Source of the DNA: Astropecten irregularis
Lineage: Eukaryota > Echinodermata > Asteroidea > Paxillosida > Astropectinidae
Assembly (NCBI GenBank): GCA_963971285.1
Contig: OZ020255.1
Coordinates: 7,006,001-7,070,000, forward strand
DNA: 64,000 bases
Reading direction: 5' to 3'
Below the pieces are notes generated by a model that saw nothing but the letters and a program-made list of their open reading frames with translations, was not told where the DNA came from and made no database searches. Positions 39,001 through 49,459 of this stretch are shown piece after piece (positions within the stretch are counted from its first letter, which is position 1; the number at the start of each line of letters is the position of its first letter). A program made the position numbers and the translations under genes.

Positions 39001-40709
39001 TTTGAGGCCATTTTGTTCGTGACTGAAACTTCAAAAATTTTATGTGGTCCCCCACATGAGTTTTTTCGATTTTTGCCCCAAAACTGACTTTTTTCAGAAA
39101 TGCGCGCTATCTTCCTCATAGGTCGCTGTGACTACCAGGAACCATTTCGAACAAGAAAAATGCCAATCAACTTGTCATGGAAGGATTTTTGTGTAATTTG
39201 AGGCAATTTTGTTTGTGAGTGAAACTTCAAAAAATTTATGTGGTCCCCCACATGAGTTTTTTCGATTTTTGCCCCAAAACTGACTTTTTTCAGAAATGCG
39301 CGCTATCTTCCTCATAGGTCGCTGTGACTACCAGGAACCATTTCGAACAAGAAAAATGCCAATCCACTTGTCATGGAAGGATTTTTGTGTAATTTGACGC
39401 CATTTTGTTTGTGAGTGAAACTTCAAAAATTTTATGTGGTCCCCCACATGAGTTTTTTCAATTTTTGCCCAAAAACTAACTTTTTTCAGAAATGCGTGCT
39501 ATCTTCCTCATAGGTCGTTATGACTACCAGGAACCATTTCGAACAAGAAAAATGCCAATCCACTTGTCATGGAAGGATTTTTGTGTAATTTGAGGCCATT
39601 TTGTTCGTGACTGAAACTTCAAAATATTTATGTGGTCCCCCACATAAGTTTTTTCGATTTTTGCCCAAAAACTGACTTTTTTCTTAAATGCGCGCTATCT
39701 TCCTCATAGGTCGCTATGACTACCAGGAACCATTTCGAACAAGAAAAATGCCAATCAACTTGTCATGGAAGGATTTTTGTGTAATTTGAGGCCATTTTTT
39801 TTGTGAGTGAAACTTCAAAAATTTTATGTGGTCCCCCACATGAGTTTTTTCGATTTTTGCCCAAAAACTGACTTTTTTCAGAAATGCGCGCTTTCTTTCT
39901 CATAGGTCGCTATGACTACCGGGAACCATTTCGAACAAGAAAAACTCCAATCAACTTGTCATGGAAGGATTTTTGTGTAATTTGAGGCCATTTTGTTCGT
40001 GACTGAAACTTCAAAAATTTTATGTGGTCCCCCACATGAGTTTTTTCGATTTTTGCCCCAAAACTGACTTTTTTCAGAAATGCGCGCTATCTTCCTCATA
40101 GGTCGCTGTGACTACCAGGAACCATTTCGAACAAGAAAAATGCCAATCAACTTGTCATGGAAGGATTTTTGTGTAATTTGAGGCAATTTTGTTTGTGAGT
40201 GAAACTTCAAAAAATTTATGTGGTCCCCCACATGAGTTTTTTCGATTTTTGCCACAAAACTGACTTTTTTCAGAAATGCGCGCTATCTTCCTCATAGGTC
40301 GCTGTGACTACCAGGAACCATTTCGAACAAGAAAAATGCCAATCCACTTGTCATGGAAGGATTTTTGTGTAATTTGATGCCATTTTGTTTGTGAGTGAAA
40401 CTTCAAAAATTTTATGTGGTCCCCCACATGAGTTTTTTCAATTTTTGCCCCAAAACTAACTTTTTTCAGAAATGCGTGCTATCTTCCTCATAGGTCGTTA
40501 TGACTACCAGGAACCATTTCGAACAAGAAAAATGCCAATCCACTTGTCATGGAAGGATTTTTGTGTAATTTGAGGCCATTTTGTTCGTGACTGAAACTTC
40601 AAAATATTTATGTGGTCCCCCACATAAGTTTTTTCGATTTTTGCCCAAAAACTGACTTTTTTCTTAAATGCGCGCTATCTTCCTCATAGGTCGCTATGAC
40701 TACCAGGAA
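36002..40709 (+). repeat. Satellite 2 higher-order repeat: two tandem copies of a 2354-bp, 12-monomer unit
   Basis: Rare variants recur at 2354-2355 bp: 'tgtgcgctat' at 36156 and 38511, 'tttcgatcaag' at 36401 and 38756, 'gtttaatttg' at 36641 and 38995, 'gcgcgctttctt' at 37533 and 39887, and 'gccacaaaac' at 37897 and 40251. Copy boundaries are set where the match is lost at about 38336 against 40690. The left edge also overlaps an earlier five-monomer duplication of 983 bp ('tgtgcgctat' at 35173 and 36156). Exact ends are approximate. Confidence 0.88.
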
Positions 40710-42834
40710 CCATTTCGAACAAGAAAAATGCCAATCAACTTGTCATGGAAGGATTTTTGTGTAATTTGAGGCCATTTTGTTTGTGAGTGAAACTTCAAAA
40801 ATTTTATGTGGTCCCCCACATGAGTTTTTTCGATTTTTGCCCAAAAACTGACTTTTTTCAGAAATGCGCGCTATCTTCCTCATAGGTCGCTATGACTACC
40901 GGGAACCATTTCGAACAAGAAAAACTCCAATCAACTTGTCATGGAAGGATTTTTGTGTAATTTGAGGCCATTTTGTTCGTGACTGAAACTTCAAAAATTT
41001 TATGTGGTCCCCCACATGAGTTTTTTCGATTTTTGCCCCAAAACTGACTTTTTTCAGAAATGCGCGCTATCTTCCTCATAGGTCGCTGTGACTACCAGGA
41101 ACCATTTCGAACAAGAAAAATGCCAATCCACTTGTCATGGAAGGATTTTTGTGTAATTTGAGGCCATTTTGTTCGTGACTGAAACTTCAAAAATTTTATG
41201 TGGTCCCCCACATGAATTTTTTCGATTTTTGCCCCAAAACTGACTTTTTTCAGAAATGCGCGCTATCTTCCTCATAGGTCGCTGTGACTACCAGGAACCA
41301 TTTCGAACAAGAAAAATGCCAATCAACTTGTCATGGAAGGATTTTTGTGTAATTTGAGGCAATTTTGTTTGTGAGTGAAACTTCAAAAAATTTATGTGGT
41401 CCCCCACATGAGTTTTTTCGATTTTTGCCCCAAAACTGACTTTTTTCAGAAATGCGCGCTATCTTCCTCATAGGTCGCTGTGACTACCAGGAACCATTTC
41501 GAACAAGAAAAATGCCAATCCACTTGTCATGGAAGGATTTTTGTGTAATTTGATGCCATTTTGTTTGTGAGTGAAACTTCAAAAATTTTATGTGGTCCCC
41601 CACATGAGTTTTTTCAATTTTTGCCCAAAAACTAACTTTTTTCAGAAATGCGTGCTATCTTCCTCATAGGTCGTTATGACTACCAGGAACCATTTCTTAC
41701 AAGAAAAATGCCAATCCACTTGTCATGGAAGGATTTTTGTGTAATTTGAGGCCATTTTGTTCGTGACTGAAACTTCAAAATATTTATGTGGTCCCCCACA
41801 TAAGTTTTTTCGATTTTTGCCCAAAAACTGACTTTTTTCTTAAATGCGCGCTATCTTCCTCATAGGTCGCTATGACTACCAGGAACCATTTCGAACAAGA
41901 AAAATGCCAATCAACTTGTCATGGAAGGATTTTTGTGTAATTTGAGGCCATTTTGTTTGTGAGTGAAACTTCAAAAATTTTATGTGGTCCCCCACATGAG
42001 TTTTTTCGATTTTTGCCCAAAAACTGACTTTTTTCAGAAATGCGCGCTATCTTCCTCATAGGTCGCTATGACTACCGGGAACCATTTCGAACAAGAAAAA
42101 CTCCAATCAACTTGTCATGGAAGGATTTTTGTGTAATTTGAGGCCATTTTGTTCGTGACTGAAACTTCAAAAATTTTATGTGGTCCCCCACATGAGTTTT
42201 TTCGATTTTTGCCCCAAAACTGACTTTTTTCAGAAATGCGCGCTATCTTCCTCATAGGTCGCTGTGACTACCAGGAACCATTTCGAACAAGAAAAATGCC
42301 AATCCACTTGTCATGGAAGGATTTTTGTGTAATTTGAGGCCATTTTGTTCGTGACTGAAACTTCAAAAATTTTATGTGGTCCCCCACATGAGTTTTTTCG
42401 ATTTTTGCCCCAAAACTGACTTTTTTCAGAAATGCGCGCTATCTTCCTCATAGGTCGCTATGACTACCGGGAACCATTTCGAACATGAAAAATGCCAATC
42501 AACTTGTCATGGAAGGATTTTTGTGTAATTTGAGGCCATTTTGTTTGTGAGTGAAACTTCAAAAATTTTATGTGGTCCCCCACATGAGTTTTTCGATTTT
42601 TGCCCCAAAACTGACTTTTTTCAGAAATGCGCGCTATCTTCCTCATAGGTCGCTATGACTACCAGGAACCATTTCGAACAAGAAAAACTCCAATCAACTT
42701 GTCATGGAAGGATTTTTGTGTAATTTGAGGCCATTTTGTTCGTGACTGAAACTTCAAAAATTTTATGTGGTCCCCCACATGAGTTTTTTCGATTTTTGCC
42801 CCAAAACTGACTTTTTTCAGAAATGCGCGCTATC

Positions 42835-42865
42835 TTCCTCATAGGTCGCTGTCTTCCTCATAGGT
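42835..42865 (+). repeat. Short slip duplication in a satellite 2 monomer
   Basis: 'cttcctcataggtcgct' is present twice in a row (ctatcttcctcataggtcgct followed by gtcttcctcataggtcgct). I saw no other monomer with this structure, so it is a private replication-slippage or repair event. Confidence 0.8.
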
Positions 42866-43883
42866 CGCTATGACTACCAGGAACCATTTCGAACAAGAAA
42901 AACTCCAATCAACTTGTCATGGAAGGATTTTTGTGTAATTTGAGGCCATTTTGTTCGTGACTGAAACTTCAAAAATTTTATGTGGTCCCCCACATGAGTT
43001 TTTTCGATTTTTGCCCCAAAACTGACTTTTTTCAGAAATGCGCGCTATCTTCCTCATAGGTCGCTATGACTACCGGGAACCATTTCGAACAAGAAAAACT
43101 CCAATCAACTTGTCATGGAAGGATTTTGGTGTAATTTGAGGCCATTTTGTTAGTGAGTGAAATTTCAGAAAAACCGATGTGGTCCCCCACATCAGTTTTT
43201 TTCAATTTTGAGCCCAAACCGACTTTTTTCAGAAATGCGTGCTATCTTCCTCATAGTTAGCTATGACTACCAGGAACCATTTCGAGCAAGAAAAATGCCA
43301 ATCAACTTGTCATGGAAGGATTTTGGTGTAATTTGAGGCCATTTTGTTAGTGAGTGAAATTTCAGAAAAACCGATGTGGTCCCCCACATCAGTTTTTTTC
43401 AATTTTGACCCAAAACCGACTTTTTTTAGAAATGCGCGCTTTCTTCCTCATAGTTAGCTATGACTACCAGGAACCATTTTGAGCAAGAAAAATGCCAATC
43501 AACTTGTCATGGAAGGATTTTGGTGTAATTTGAGGCCATTTTGTTAGTGAGTGAAATTTCAGAAAAACCGATGTGGTCCCCCACAGCAGTTTTTTTCAAT
43601 TTTGACCCAAAACCGACTTTTTTCAGAAATGCGCGCTATCTTCCTCATAGTTAGCTATGACTACCAGGAACCATTTCAAGCAATAAAAATGCCAATCAAC
43701 TTGTCATGGAAGGATTTTGGTGTAATTTGAGGCCATTTTGTTAGTGAGTGAGATTTCAGAAAAACCGATGTGGTCCCCCACATCAGTTTTTTTCAATTTT
43801 GACCCAAAACTGACTTTTTTTAGAAATGCGCGCTTTCTTCCTCATAGTTAGCTATGACTACCAGGAACCATTTCAAGCAAGAA

Positions 43884-44936
43884 CTAGACATTGTGGTTGT
43901 GGGAACAACCACTAGGTGTTCGGGTCTTATTTCGTAGTTGAACTGTTAAAATGTGAACATGTTGGAACGTATGTGATCAATCGTCCCTCATATAATGGCA
44001 TTTCGAAATACATGTACGCTTAAACTGCGTGACTGAACAATACTGATCATACTGATTGCTGTATTCGTACACTGACTGATAGAGTATAGAAAATTGCGTC
44101 ACCTTTAAATATACATAACATTGGCTGGACAATAACTTCCGGTCAGTTCATCACAGCTAGCTGAACATTTACAGAAGTCATTGAATGCATACGATGTATA
44201 TATTTTACAATTTTCACCGATGTACGTCATGTACATGTAATTACTGAGTAAACAGTATTTGAATAATTACATAATTTTCCCTTTAAATGAGCATAACTTC
44301 CGGTTGGATGACGTCACAGATTTGAAACTTCACATACATGTCAAAGGTCATTTGTGCTTTGCACCCACTAAATTTGACAGAAATCCATTGATTACTTTCG
44401 GATTACGTAATCACTGTATATCTTTAACCAACCGTAGAGGGCGCTATATAGCTCGCATGACGTCATCGTTTATATTTTCTGAAAGCTCTAGACTTTTTCT
44501 ATCTTTTATCTAAATATATTTTATGTGCCAAAATCCTTCCGTTTTCGAGTTATTTTGAGTCAAACCTCAACTTCCGGTAACACCGGAAGTGGAGGTCATT
44601 TGTACACAACATTGAATATATTAATTGTTGACATTTACGTGTTGAGTAACATATGTCAATCTCAAAATCATAGGTCATGTGGTTCTCAAGTTATAAAGCA
44701 CCAAAGTTTTTCCTAAAAACGCGTGTAATTTGATACCCGATGACGTCATCATGACGTCAATCTTCTAAATACAACTTGACATCATGACCAAAGTTCCCAC
44801 CAAGTTTCATGTCATTATCTTGTACCTGTGACCAAGAAGTCCTGCGGACAAATTTGGGAAGAAAAAAATAAAAAGTAAAAAAAAAAAAAAAAACTCGAAC
44901 AATAACAATAGGTGTTCGGCTTGAACCCGAACACCT
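43884..44936 (+). mobile_element. About 1.05-kb non-autonomous mobile element inserted in satellite 2
   Basis: Satellite 2 is interrupted in register: 'catttcaagcaagaa' on the left resumes as 'aaaatgccaatcaacttg' on the right. The insert opens with a hairpin (gtggttgt-ggga-acaaccac, 43893-43912) followed by 'taggtgttcgggt' (43913-43925). It ends with the inverse 'acccgaacaccta' (44925-44937), itself part of an 11-bp-stem hairpin. A run of about 16 A lies at 44878-44893 near the right end. Internally there are four TGACGTCA palindromes and a perfect 'cttccggt-aac-accggaag' hairpin. No transposase or reverse-transcriptase frame is present; the 60-90 codon frames are unremarkable. Terminal hairpins could suggest a Helitron/Helentron-like element; the 13-bp inverted ends suggest a MITE. 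Class unresolved. Confidence 0.75.
44309..44759. promoter_or_regulatory. Four TGACGTCA (CRE/ATF-type) palindromes inside the 1-kb element
   Basis: Perfect 8-bp TGACGTCA palindromes lie at 44309-44316, 44458-44465, 44741-44748 and 44752-44759. The last two are 11 bp apart, about one helical turn. TGACGTCA is the consensus binding site of animal CREB/ATF bZIP factors. Binding here is inference only. The same palindrome occurs twice in the core of the foldback element (54346 and 54808). Confidence 0.5.
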
Positions 44937-45858
44937 AAAAATGCCAATCAACTTGTCATGGAAGGATTTTGGTGTAATTTGAGGCCATTTTGTTAGTGAG
45001 TGAAATTTCAGAAAAACCGATGTGGTCCCCCACATCAGTTTTTTTCAATTTTGACCCAAAACCGACTTTTTTCAGAAATGCGCGCTATCTTCCTCATAGT
45101 TAGCTATGACTACCAGGAACCATTTCAAGCAAGAAAAATGCCAATCAACTTGTCATGGAAGGATTTTGGTGTAATTTGAGGCCATTTTGTTAGTGAGTGA
45201 AATTTCAGAAAAACCGATGTGGTCCCCCACAGCAGTTTTTTTCAATTTTGAGCCCAAAACCGACTTTTTTCAGAAATGCGCGCTATCTTCCTCATAGTTA
45301 GCTAGGACTACCAGGAACCATTTCGAGCAAGAAACATGCCAATCAACTTGTCATGGAAGGATTTTGGTGTAATTTGAGGCCATTTTGTTAGTGAGTGAAA
45401 TTTCAGAAAAACCGATGTGGTCCCCCACATCAGTTTTTTTCAATTTTGACCCAAAACCGACTTTTTTCAGAAATGCGCGCTATCTTCCTCATAGTTAGCT
45501 ATGACTACCAGGAACCATTTTGAGCAAGAAAAATGCCAATCAACTTGTCATGGAAGGATTTTGGTGTAATTTGAGGCCATTTTGTTAGTGAGTGAAATTT
45601 CAGAAAAACCGATGTGGTCCCCCACAGCAGTTTTTTTCAATTTTGACCCAAAACCGACTTTTTTCAGAAATGCGCGCTATCTTCCTCATAGTTAGCTATG
45701 ACTACCAGGAACCATTTTGAGCAAGAAAAATGCCAATCAACTTGTCATGGAAGGATTTTGGTGTAATTTGAGGCCATTTTGTTAGTGAGTGAAATTTCAG
45801 AAAAACCGATGTGGTCCCCCACATCAGTTTTTTTCAATTTTGACCCAAAACCGACTTT
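44937..45858 (+). repeat. Satellite 2, right edge monomers
   Basis: Continuation of satellite 2 after the insertion, about 4.7 monomers of the edge type ('gttagtgagtgaaatttcag', 'accgatgtggtcccccacat' or '...cacagca', 'accgactttttt'). These match the first monomers of the array (30208-30790) better than the central ones. The array ends at 'accgacttt', where satellite 3 begins without any spacer. Confidence 0.93.
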
Positions 45859-47600
45859 GATTTCCGTCTCTCAGGTCCGGACCTGTTCCAAACTGCCACT
45901 TTTTGACACTTGAATCAAAAAGAAAAATCCTGCCGCACGGGGTCTCGAACTTTGGTTTTCGGGCTCTCAGGTTTGGACCTGTTCCAAACTGCCACTTTTA
46001 GACGCTGGAGTAAAAAAAAACAATCTGTTAATTCTGTTGCAATCTGTTCATTGAAACCTGTTCCAACTGCCACAACTTTGGATTTTGAGCTCTCAGGTCC
46101 AGACCTGTTCCAAACTACCATTTTTTGACACTCGAGTCGAAAAAAAAATCCTGCCGCATCGGATCTCGAACTTTGGATTTCGGGCTCTCGGTTCCGGACT
46201 TGTTCAAAACATCCACTTTTTGAGACTTGAGTTGAAAAAGCAAATCCTGCCGCTCTGGGTCTCGAACTTCAGATTTCGGGCTCTCAGGTCCGGACCTGTT
46301 CCAAACTGCCACTTTTTGACACGTCCGACGAAAAAAAAAATGTATGCAGATTCACAAAGGGTCTCGAACTTTGGATTTCGGGCTCTCAGGTCGGGACCTG
46401 TTCCAAACTGCCACTTTTTGACACTGGAGTCGAAATAAAAAATCTTGCCGCACAGGGTCTCAAACTTTGGATTTCGGGCTCTCATGTCCGGACCTGTTCC
46501 AAACTGCCACTTTTTGACACGCCAGTCGAAAAAAAAAATTATGTCGATTTGCACCGGGTCTCGAACTTTGGATTTCGGCTGTTCCTAAATGCCACTTTTT
46601 GACACTCGAGTTGAAAAGAAAAAAACTGCTGCACCGGGTCTCGAACTTTGGATTTTGGGCACTCAGACCCGGACCTGTTCCAAACTGCCACTTTTTCACA
46701 CTTGAGTCAAAAAAAAATAAATCCCCCCGCACCGGGTCTCGAACTTTGGATTTGGCGCTCTCAGGTCCGGACCTGTTCCAAACTGCCACTGTTTGACACT
46801 TGAATCGAAAAAAAATCCTGCAGCACCGGGTCTCAAGCTTTGGATTTTGGGCTCTCAGGTCCGGACCTGTTCCAAACTGCCACTTTTTGACACGCCAGTC
46901 GAAAAAAAAAAAATTATGTCGATTTGCGCCGGGTCTCGAACTTTGGATTTCGGCTGTTCCTAACTGCCACTTTTTGACACTCGAGTTGAAAAGAAAAATC
47001 CTGCTCCACCGGGTCTCGAACTTTGGATTTTGGGCACTCAGGTCCGGACCTGTTCCTTAGTGCAACTTTTTGACACTCGAGTCGAAAAATAAAATCCTGC
47101 CGCATCGGATCTCGAACATTAGGATTTCGGGCTCTCAGACCCGGACCTGTTCCAAACTGCCACTTTTTGACACTGGAGTCGAAATAAAAAAATCCCCCCG
47201 CACCGGGTCTCGAACTTTGGATTTAGGGCTCTCAGGTCCGAACCTGTTCCAAACTCCCACTGTTTGACACTTGAATCGAAAAACAAATCCTGCCGCACCG
47301 GGTCTCAAGCTTTGGATTTCGGGCTCTCAGGTCCGGACCTGTTCCAACTGCCACTTTTTGACAAGGGTCTGAAAACTCATTTCATATATAATTTTGACAT
47401 TTCAGAATTTTGGATTTCGGGCCCTCGGGTCCGGACTTGTTCCAAACTCCCACTTTTTGACACTTGAGTCGAAAAAAAAAAACCTGCCGCACCGGGTCTC
47501 AAACTTTGGATTTCGGGCTCTCAGGGTTGGACCTGTTCCGAACTGCCACTTTTTGACAAGGGTCTAAAAACTCATTTCATGTGAAATTTTGACATTTCAG

Positions 47601-47688
47601 AATTTGCAAGAAAACTAGAAGAAGAAGCTGGTGGATTCATTGAAGAATATGGCAGGCTTTCAAGGTCTGGATCTAAATCATCACACAG
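47601..47688 (+). pseudogene. Exon-like segment, copy 1 (88 bp)
   Basis: Flanked by a good acceptor (ttttgacatttcag|) and donor (cacag|gtatga). The frame is open throughout and reads FARKLEEEAGGFIEEYGRLS, then RSGSKSSHR: acidic then basic, and possibly helical. I do not recognise the protein. It sits between satellite 3 units, with satellite on both sides for over 1 kb, so it is probably a gene fragment or an exon trapped in the array. It could belong to a gene whose introns are filled with satellite, but no further exon with matching phase was found. Confidence 0.45.
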
Positions 47689-48181
47689 GTATGATGTCTC
47701 AAATTTTTTCCCAGGCACCAAAAAGCAAATCCTACACAGGACTCGCTCGAAATATATTCTAATTTGGCATTATTGTCACGGGTCGAAAAGTGGCAATTAA
47801 TTGCACTCTGCTTCGGACCTGGGCTCTGAGGTCCGGACCTGTTCCAAACTGCCACTTTTTGACACGCCCGTCGAAAAATAAAATGTATGCAGATTCGCAC
47901 CGGGTCTCAAACTTTGGATTTCGGCTGTTCCTAACTGCCACTTTTTGACACTCGAGTCGAAAAAAAAAATCCTGCCGCATCGGATCTCAAACTTTGGATT
48001 TCGGGCTCTCGGTTCCGGACTTGTTCCAAACGTCCACTTTTTGACACTTGAGTCGAAAAAAATCCTGCCGCACCGGGTCTTAAACTTTGGATTTTGGGCT
48101 CTCAGGTCTGGACCTGTTCCGAACTGCCACTTTTTGACAACGGTCTAAAAACTCATTTCATGTGTAATTTTGTCTTTTCAG

Positions 48182-48269
48182 AATTTGCAAGAAAACTAGA
48201 AGAAGGAGCTAGTGGATTCATTGAAGAATGTGGCAGGCTTTCAAGGTCTGGATCTAAATCATTACACAG
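48182..48269 (+). pseudogene. Exon-like segment, copy 2 (88 bp)
   Basis: Second copy 581 bp downstream of the first, with the same length and the same acceptor (ttgtcttttcag|) and donor (cacag|gtatga). It differs at 4 of 88 positions. All four changes alter the encoded residue (E to G, G to S, Y to C, S to L), which gives no sign of purifying selection. The flanking intron-like sequence ('aaaactcatttcatgtg...attttg') is duplicated too, so the unit that expanded was about 0.58 kb. Confidence 0.45.
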
Positions 48270-48500
48270 GTATGATGTCTCAATCTTTTCCCAGACTCCA
48301 AAAAAGCAAATCCAACACGAGACTCGCTCGAAATATATCCGAATTTTGATTTTTTTTCCCCAGACGTTTTGACACTCGAATCGAAAAAACCTGTTCAGAT
48401 TTCTGGCTCACAGGTCCGGACCTGTTCCAAACTTCTACTTTTTGATTCACCTGGGACCTCTGATCGGTCCTGGTGAAAACAGGGCCTTTTGAAAACTCCC

Positions 48501-48689
48501 ATCTTTTAAAAGATCAAAAATAAGAGAGAAAAGACTTAAGAAATATGGTGACCGTTTTTCACTGTTTTCTCAAAAAGTGGGCACCTTATGGGACTGAAAT
48601 TTTCACAGATGACTGTTACCGTATCTGTCTTGATATTTTTGCCCATGAATCTGTATTTCTTTGATAAAAACCAAAGTATGATATTACCT
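48501..48689 (+). mobile_element. TTAA MITE family T, copy 2 (truncated)
   Basis: Matches 49269-49455 almost base for base, from 'atcttttaaaagatcaaaaa' through 'gtgggcaccttatgggactg' and 'gatatttttgcccatgaatc' to 'caaagtatgatattacct'. It lacks the left half, and 'TTAA' is absent at its right end ('attacctatcagg'), so it was probably moved by recombination rather than transposition. It separates two related 'ggtgaaaactccc' segments (48474-48500 and 48693-48752). Confidence 0.75.
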
Positions 48690-48762
48690 ATCAGGTCCAA
48701 ACCTGGTGAAAACTGCCCTCTGGCTGTGAGGTCCGGACCTGGTGAAAACTCCCACGTTTTTT

Positions 48763-48840
48763 TTTTTGGCCATGCATTGTGATTGGCCAACACATTACAA
48801 AGTCTTGAGGGCGCACTATTTGGAATCGCCCGTATAGTCC
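48763..48840 (+). repeat. Solo arm of foldback family H
   Basis: 'gcattgtgattggccaacac' followed by 'actatttggaatcgcccgta' matches the right arm of the complete hairpin element at 50091-50243. The other arm is missing here. Confidence 0.6.
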
Positions 48841-49098
48841 TATAGCCCTTTCACTCTGGAAATAACAAAAGGACCAATGTCATTTGTAAAGCAGTGCATA
48901 TCATTTAATTTTTCATTTATTCATTTCTGTGTATATTTTTCATGTAGCCTATCGGAGCCCCAGCACCATCGCCTTGAGCCAATCAGATCTCTGAAAAGAT
49001 GTCATTATTGCTGGACGAGTTACACATGTAGGAACATCATGATGTATAAATACACCGCATAATTCCGACAACGATTTTTTAGCTTTTACCTCATTTAA

Positions 49099-49455
49099 AG
49101 GTAGTATCATACTTTGATAAGAAACCAAAACAGAAATGTTCACAGATTTACGTATAACATACTGGGTATGAAGATGGTGCTGGTAGAAACATACTGTTAA
49201 AATGTTTCTGCCTGAAATGGTGTCTTTATCCAGAAATTAGTCAAACAACGACCGGAAATCTTTTTGATCTTTTAAAAGATCAAAAATAAAAGAGAAAAGA
49301 CTTAAGAAATACGGTGACCGTTTTTCACTGTTTTCTCAAAAAGTGGGCACCTTATGGGACTGAAATTTTCACAGATGACTGTTACCGTATCTGTGTTGAT
49401 ATTTTTGCCCATGAATCTGTATTTCTTTGATAAAAACCAAAGTATGATATTACCT
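49099..49455 (+). mobile_element. TTAA MITE family T, copy 3 (best preserved, 357 bp)
   Basis: Bounded by TTAA on both sides (49095-49098 and 49456-49459). The ends are inverted repeats: 'aggtagtatcatactttg' at the left, and 'caaagtatgatattacct' at the right, which reads 'aggtaatatcatactttg' in reverse, 17 of 18 bases. No ORF for a transposase. A TTAA target duplication is the hallmark of piggyBac and Kolobok elements, so this looks like a non-autonomous derivative of one of those. Internal palindrome 'gatcttttaaaagatc' at about 49265. Confidence 0.85.
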
Positions 49456-49459
49456 TTAA

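Larger units (their letters stand above)
30208..43883 (+). repeat. Satellite 2, main array (about 196-bp monomer)
   Basis: The landmark 'cagaaatgcgcgctatcttc' starts a new unit every 196-197 bp (its atg at 30271, 30468, 30665, 30861 and 31057), giving about 70 monomers. Each unit contains 'gactaccaggaaccatttcg', 'caatcaacttgtcatggaag', 'aatttgaggccattttgtt' and 'tgtggtcccccaca'. Internal monomers read 'atttttgtgtaatttg' and 'tgacttttttcag'. Monomers at both edges read 'attttggtgtaatttg', 'gttagtgagtgaaatttcag' and 'accgacttttt'. ORFs in it are short frames that cross the repeat. It is unrelated in sequence to satellite 1. Confidence 0.97.
45854..48450 (+). repeat. Satellite 3: degenerate tandem array, about 96-100-bp unit
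   Basis: Successive units repeat the order 'gggtctcgaactttggattt', 'cgggctctcaggtccggacc', 'tgttccaaactgccactttt', 'tgacactcgagtcgaaaa', A-run, 'atcctgccgcacc'. The 'ctcgaac' landmark occurs near 45944, 46164, 46261 and 46362, so spacing is irregular. A-runs vary from about 4 to 12, and units vary much more than in satellites 1 and 2, implying an older or less homogenised array. Frames of 60-117 codons on both strands arise because the unit lacks stops in several frames. The array contains the duplicated exon-like segments at 47601 and 48182. Confidence 0.9.

Noticed and set aside
44872..44900. Poly-A tail of a retroposon (LINE/SINE) ending the 1-kb insert
   Set aside because: The A-run is followed by about 45 bp of structured terminal sequence that is inversely repeated at the left end, so it is internal and not a 3' tail.
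30208..45858. CENP-B box in satellite 2 ('tttcgaacaagaaaaatg')
   Set aside because: Only the TTCG and the central A fit the nTTCGnnnnAnnCGGGn pattern; the required CGGG is absent. The hairpin was reported instead, without claiming CENP-B binding.
45910..48372. Overlapping frames of 60-117 codons in satellite 3
   Set aside because: They occur on both strands in the same place, repeat the unit, and start and stop with A-run length changes. Only the 88-bp exon-like blocks with splice signals were kept.
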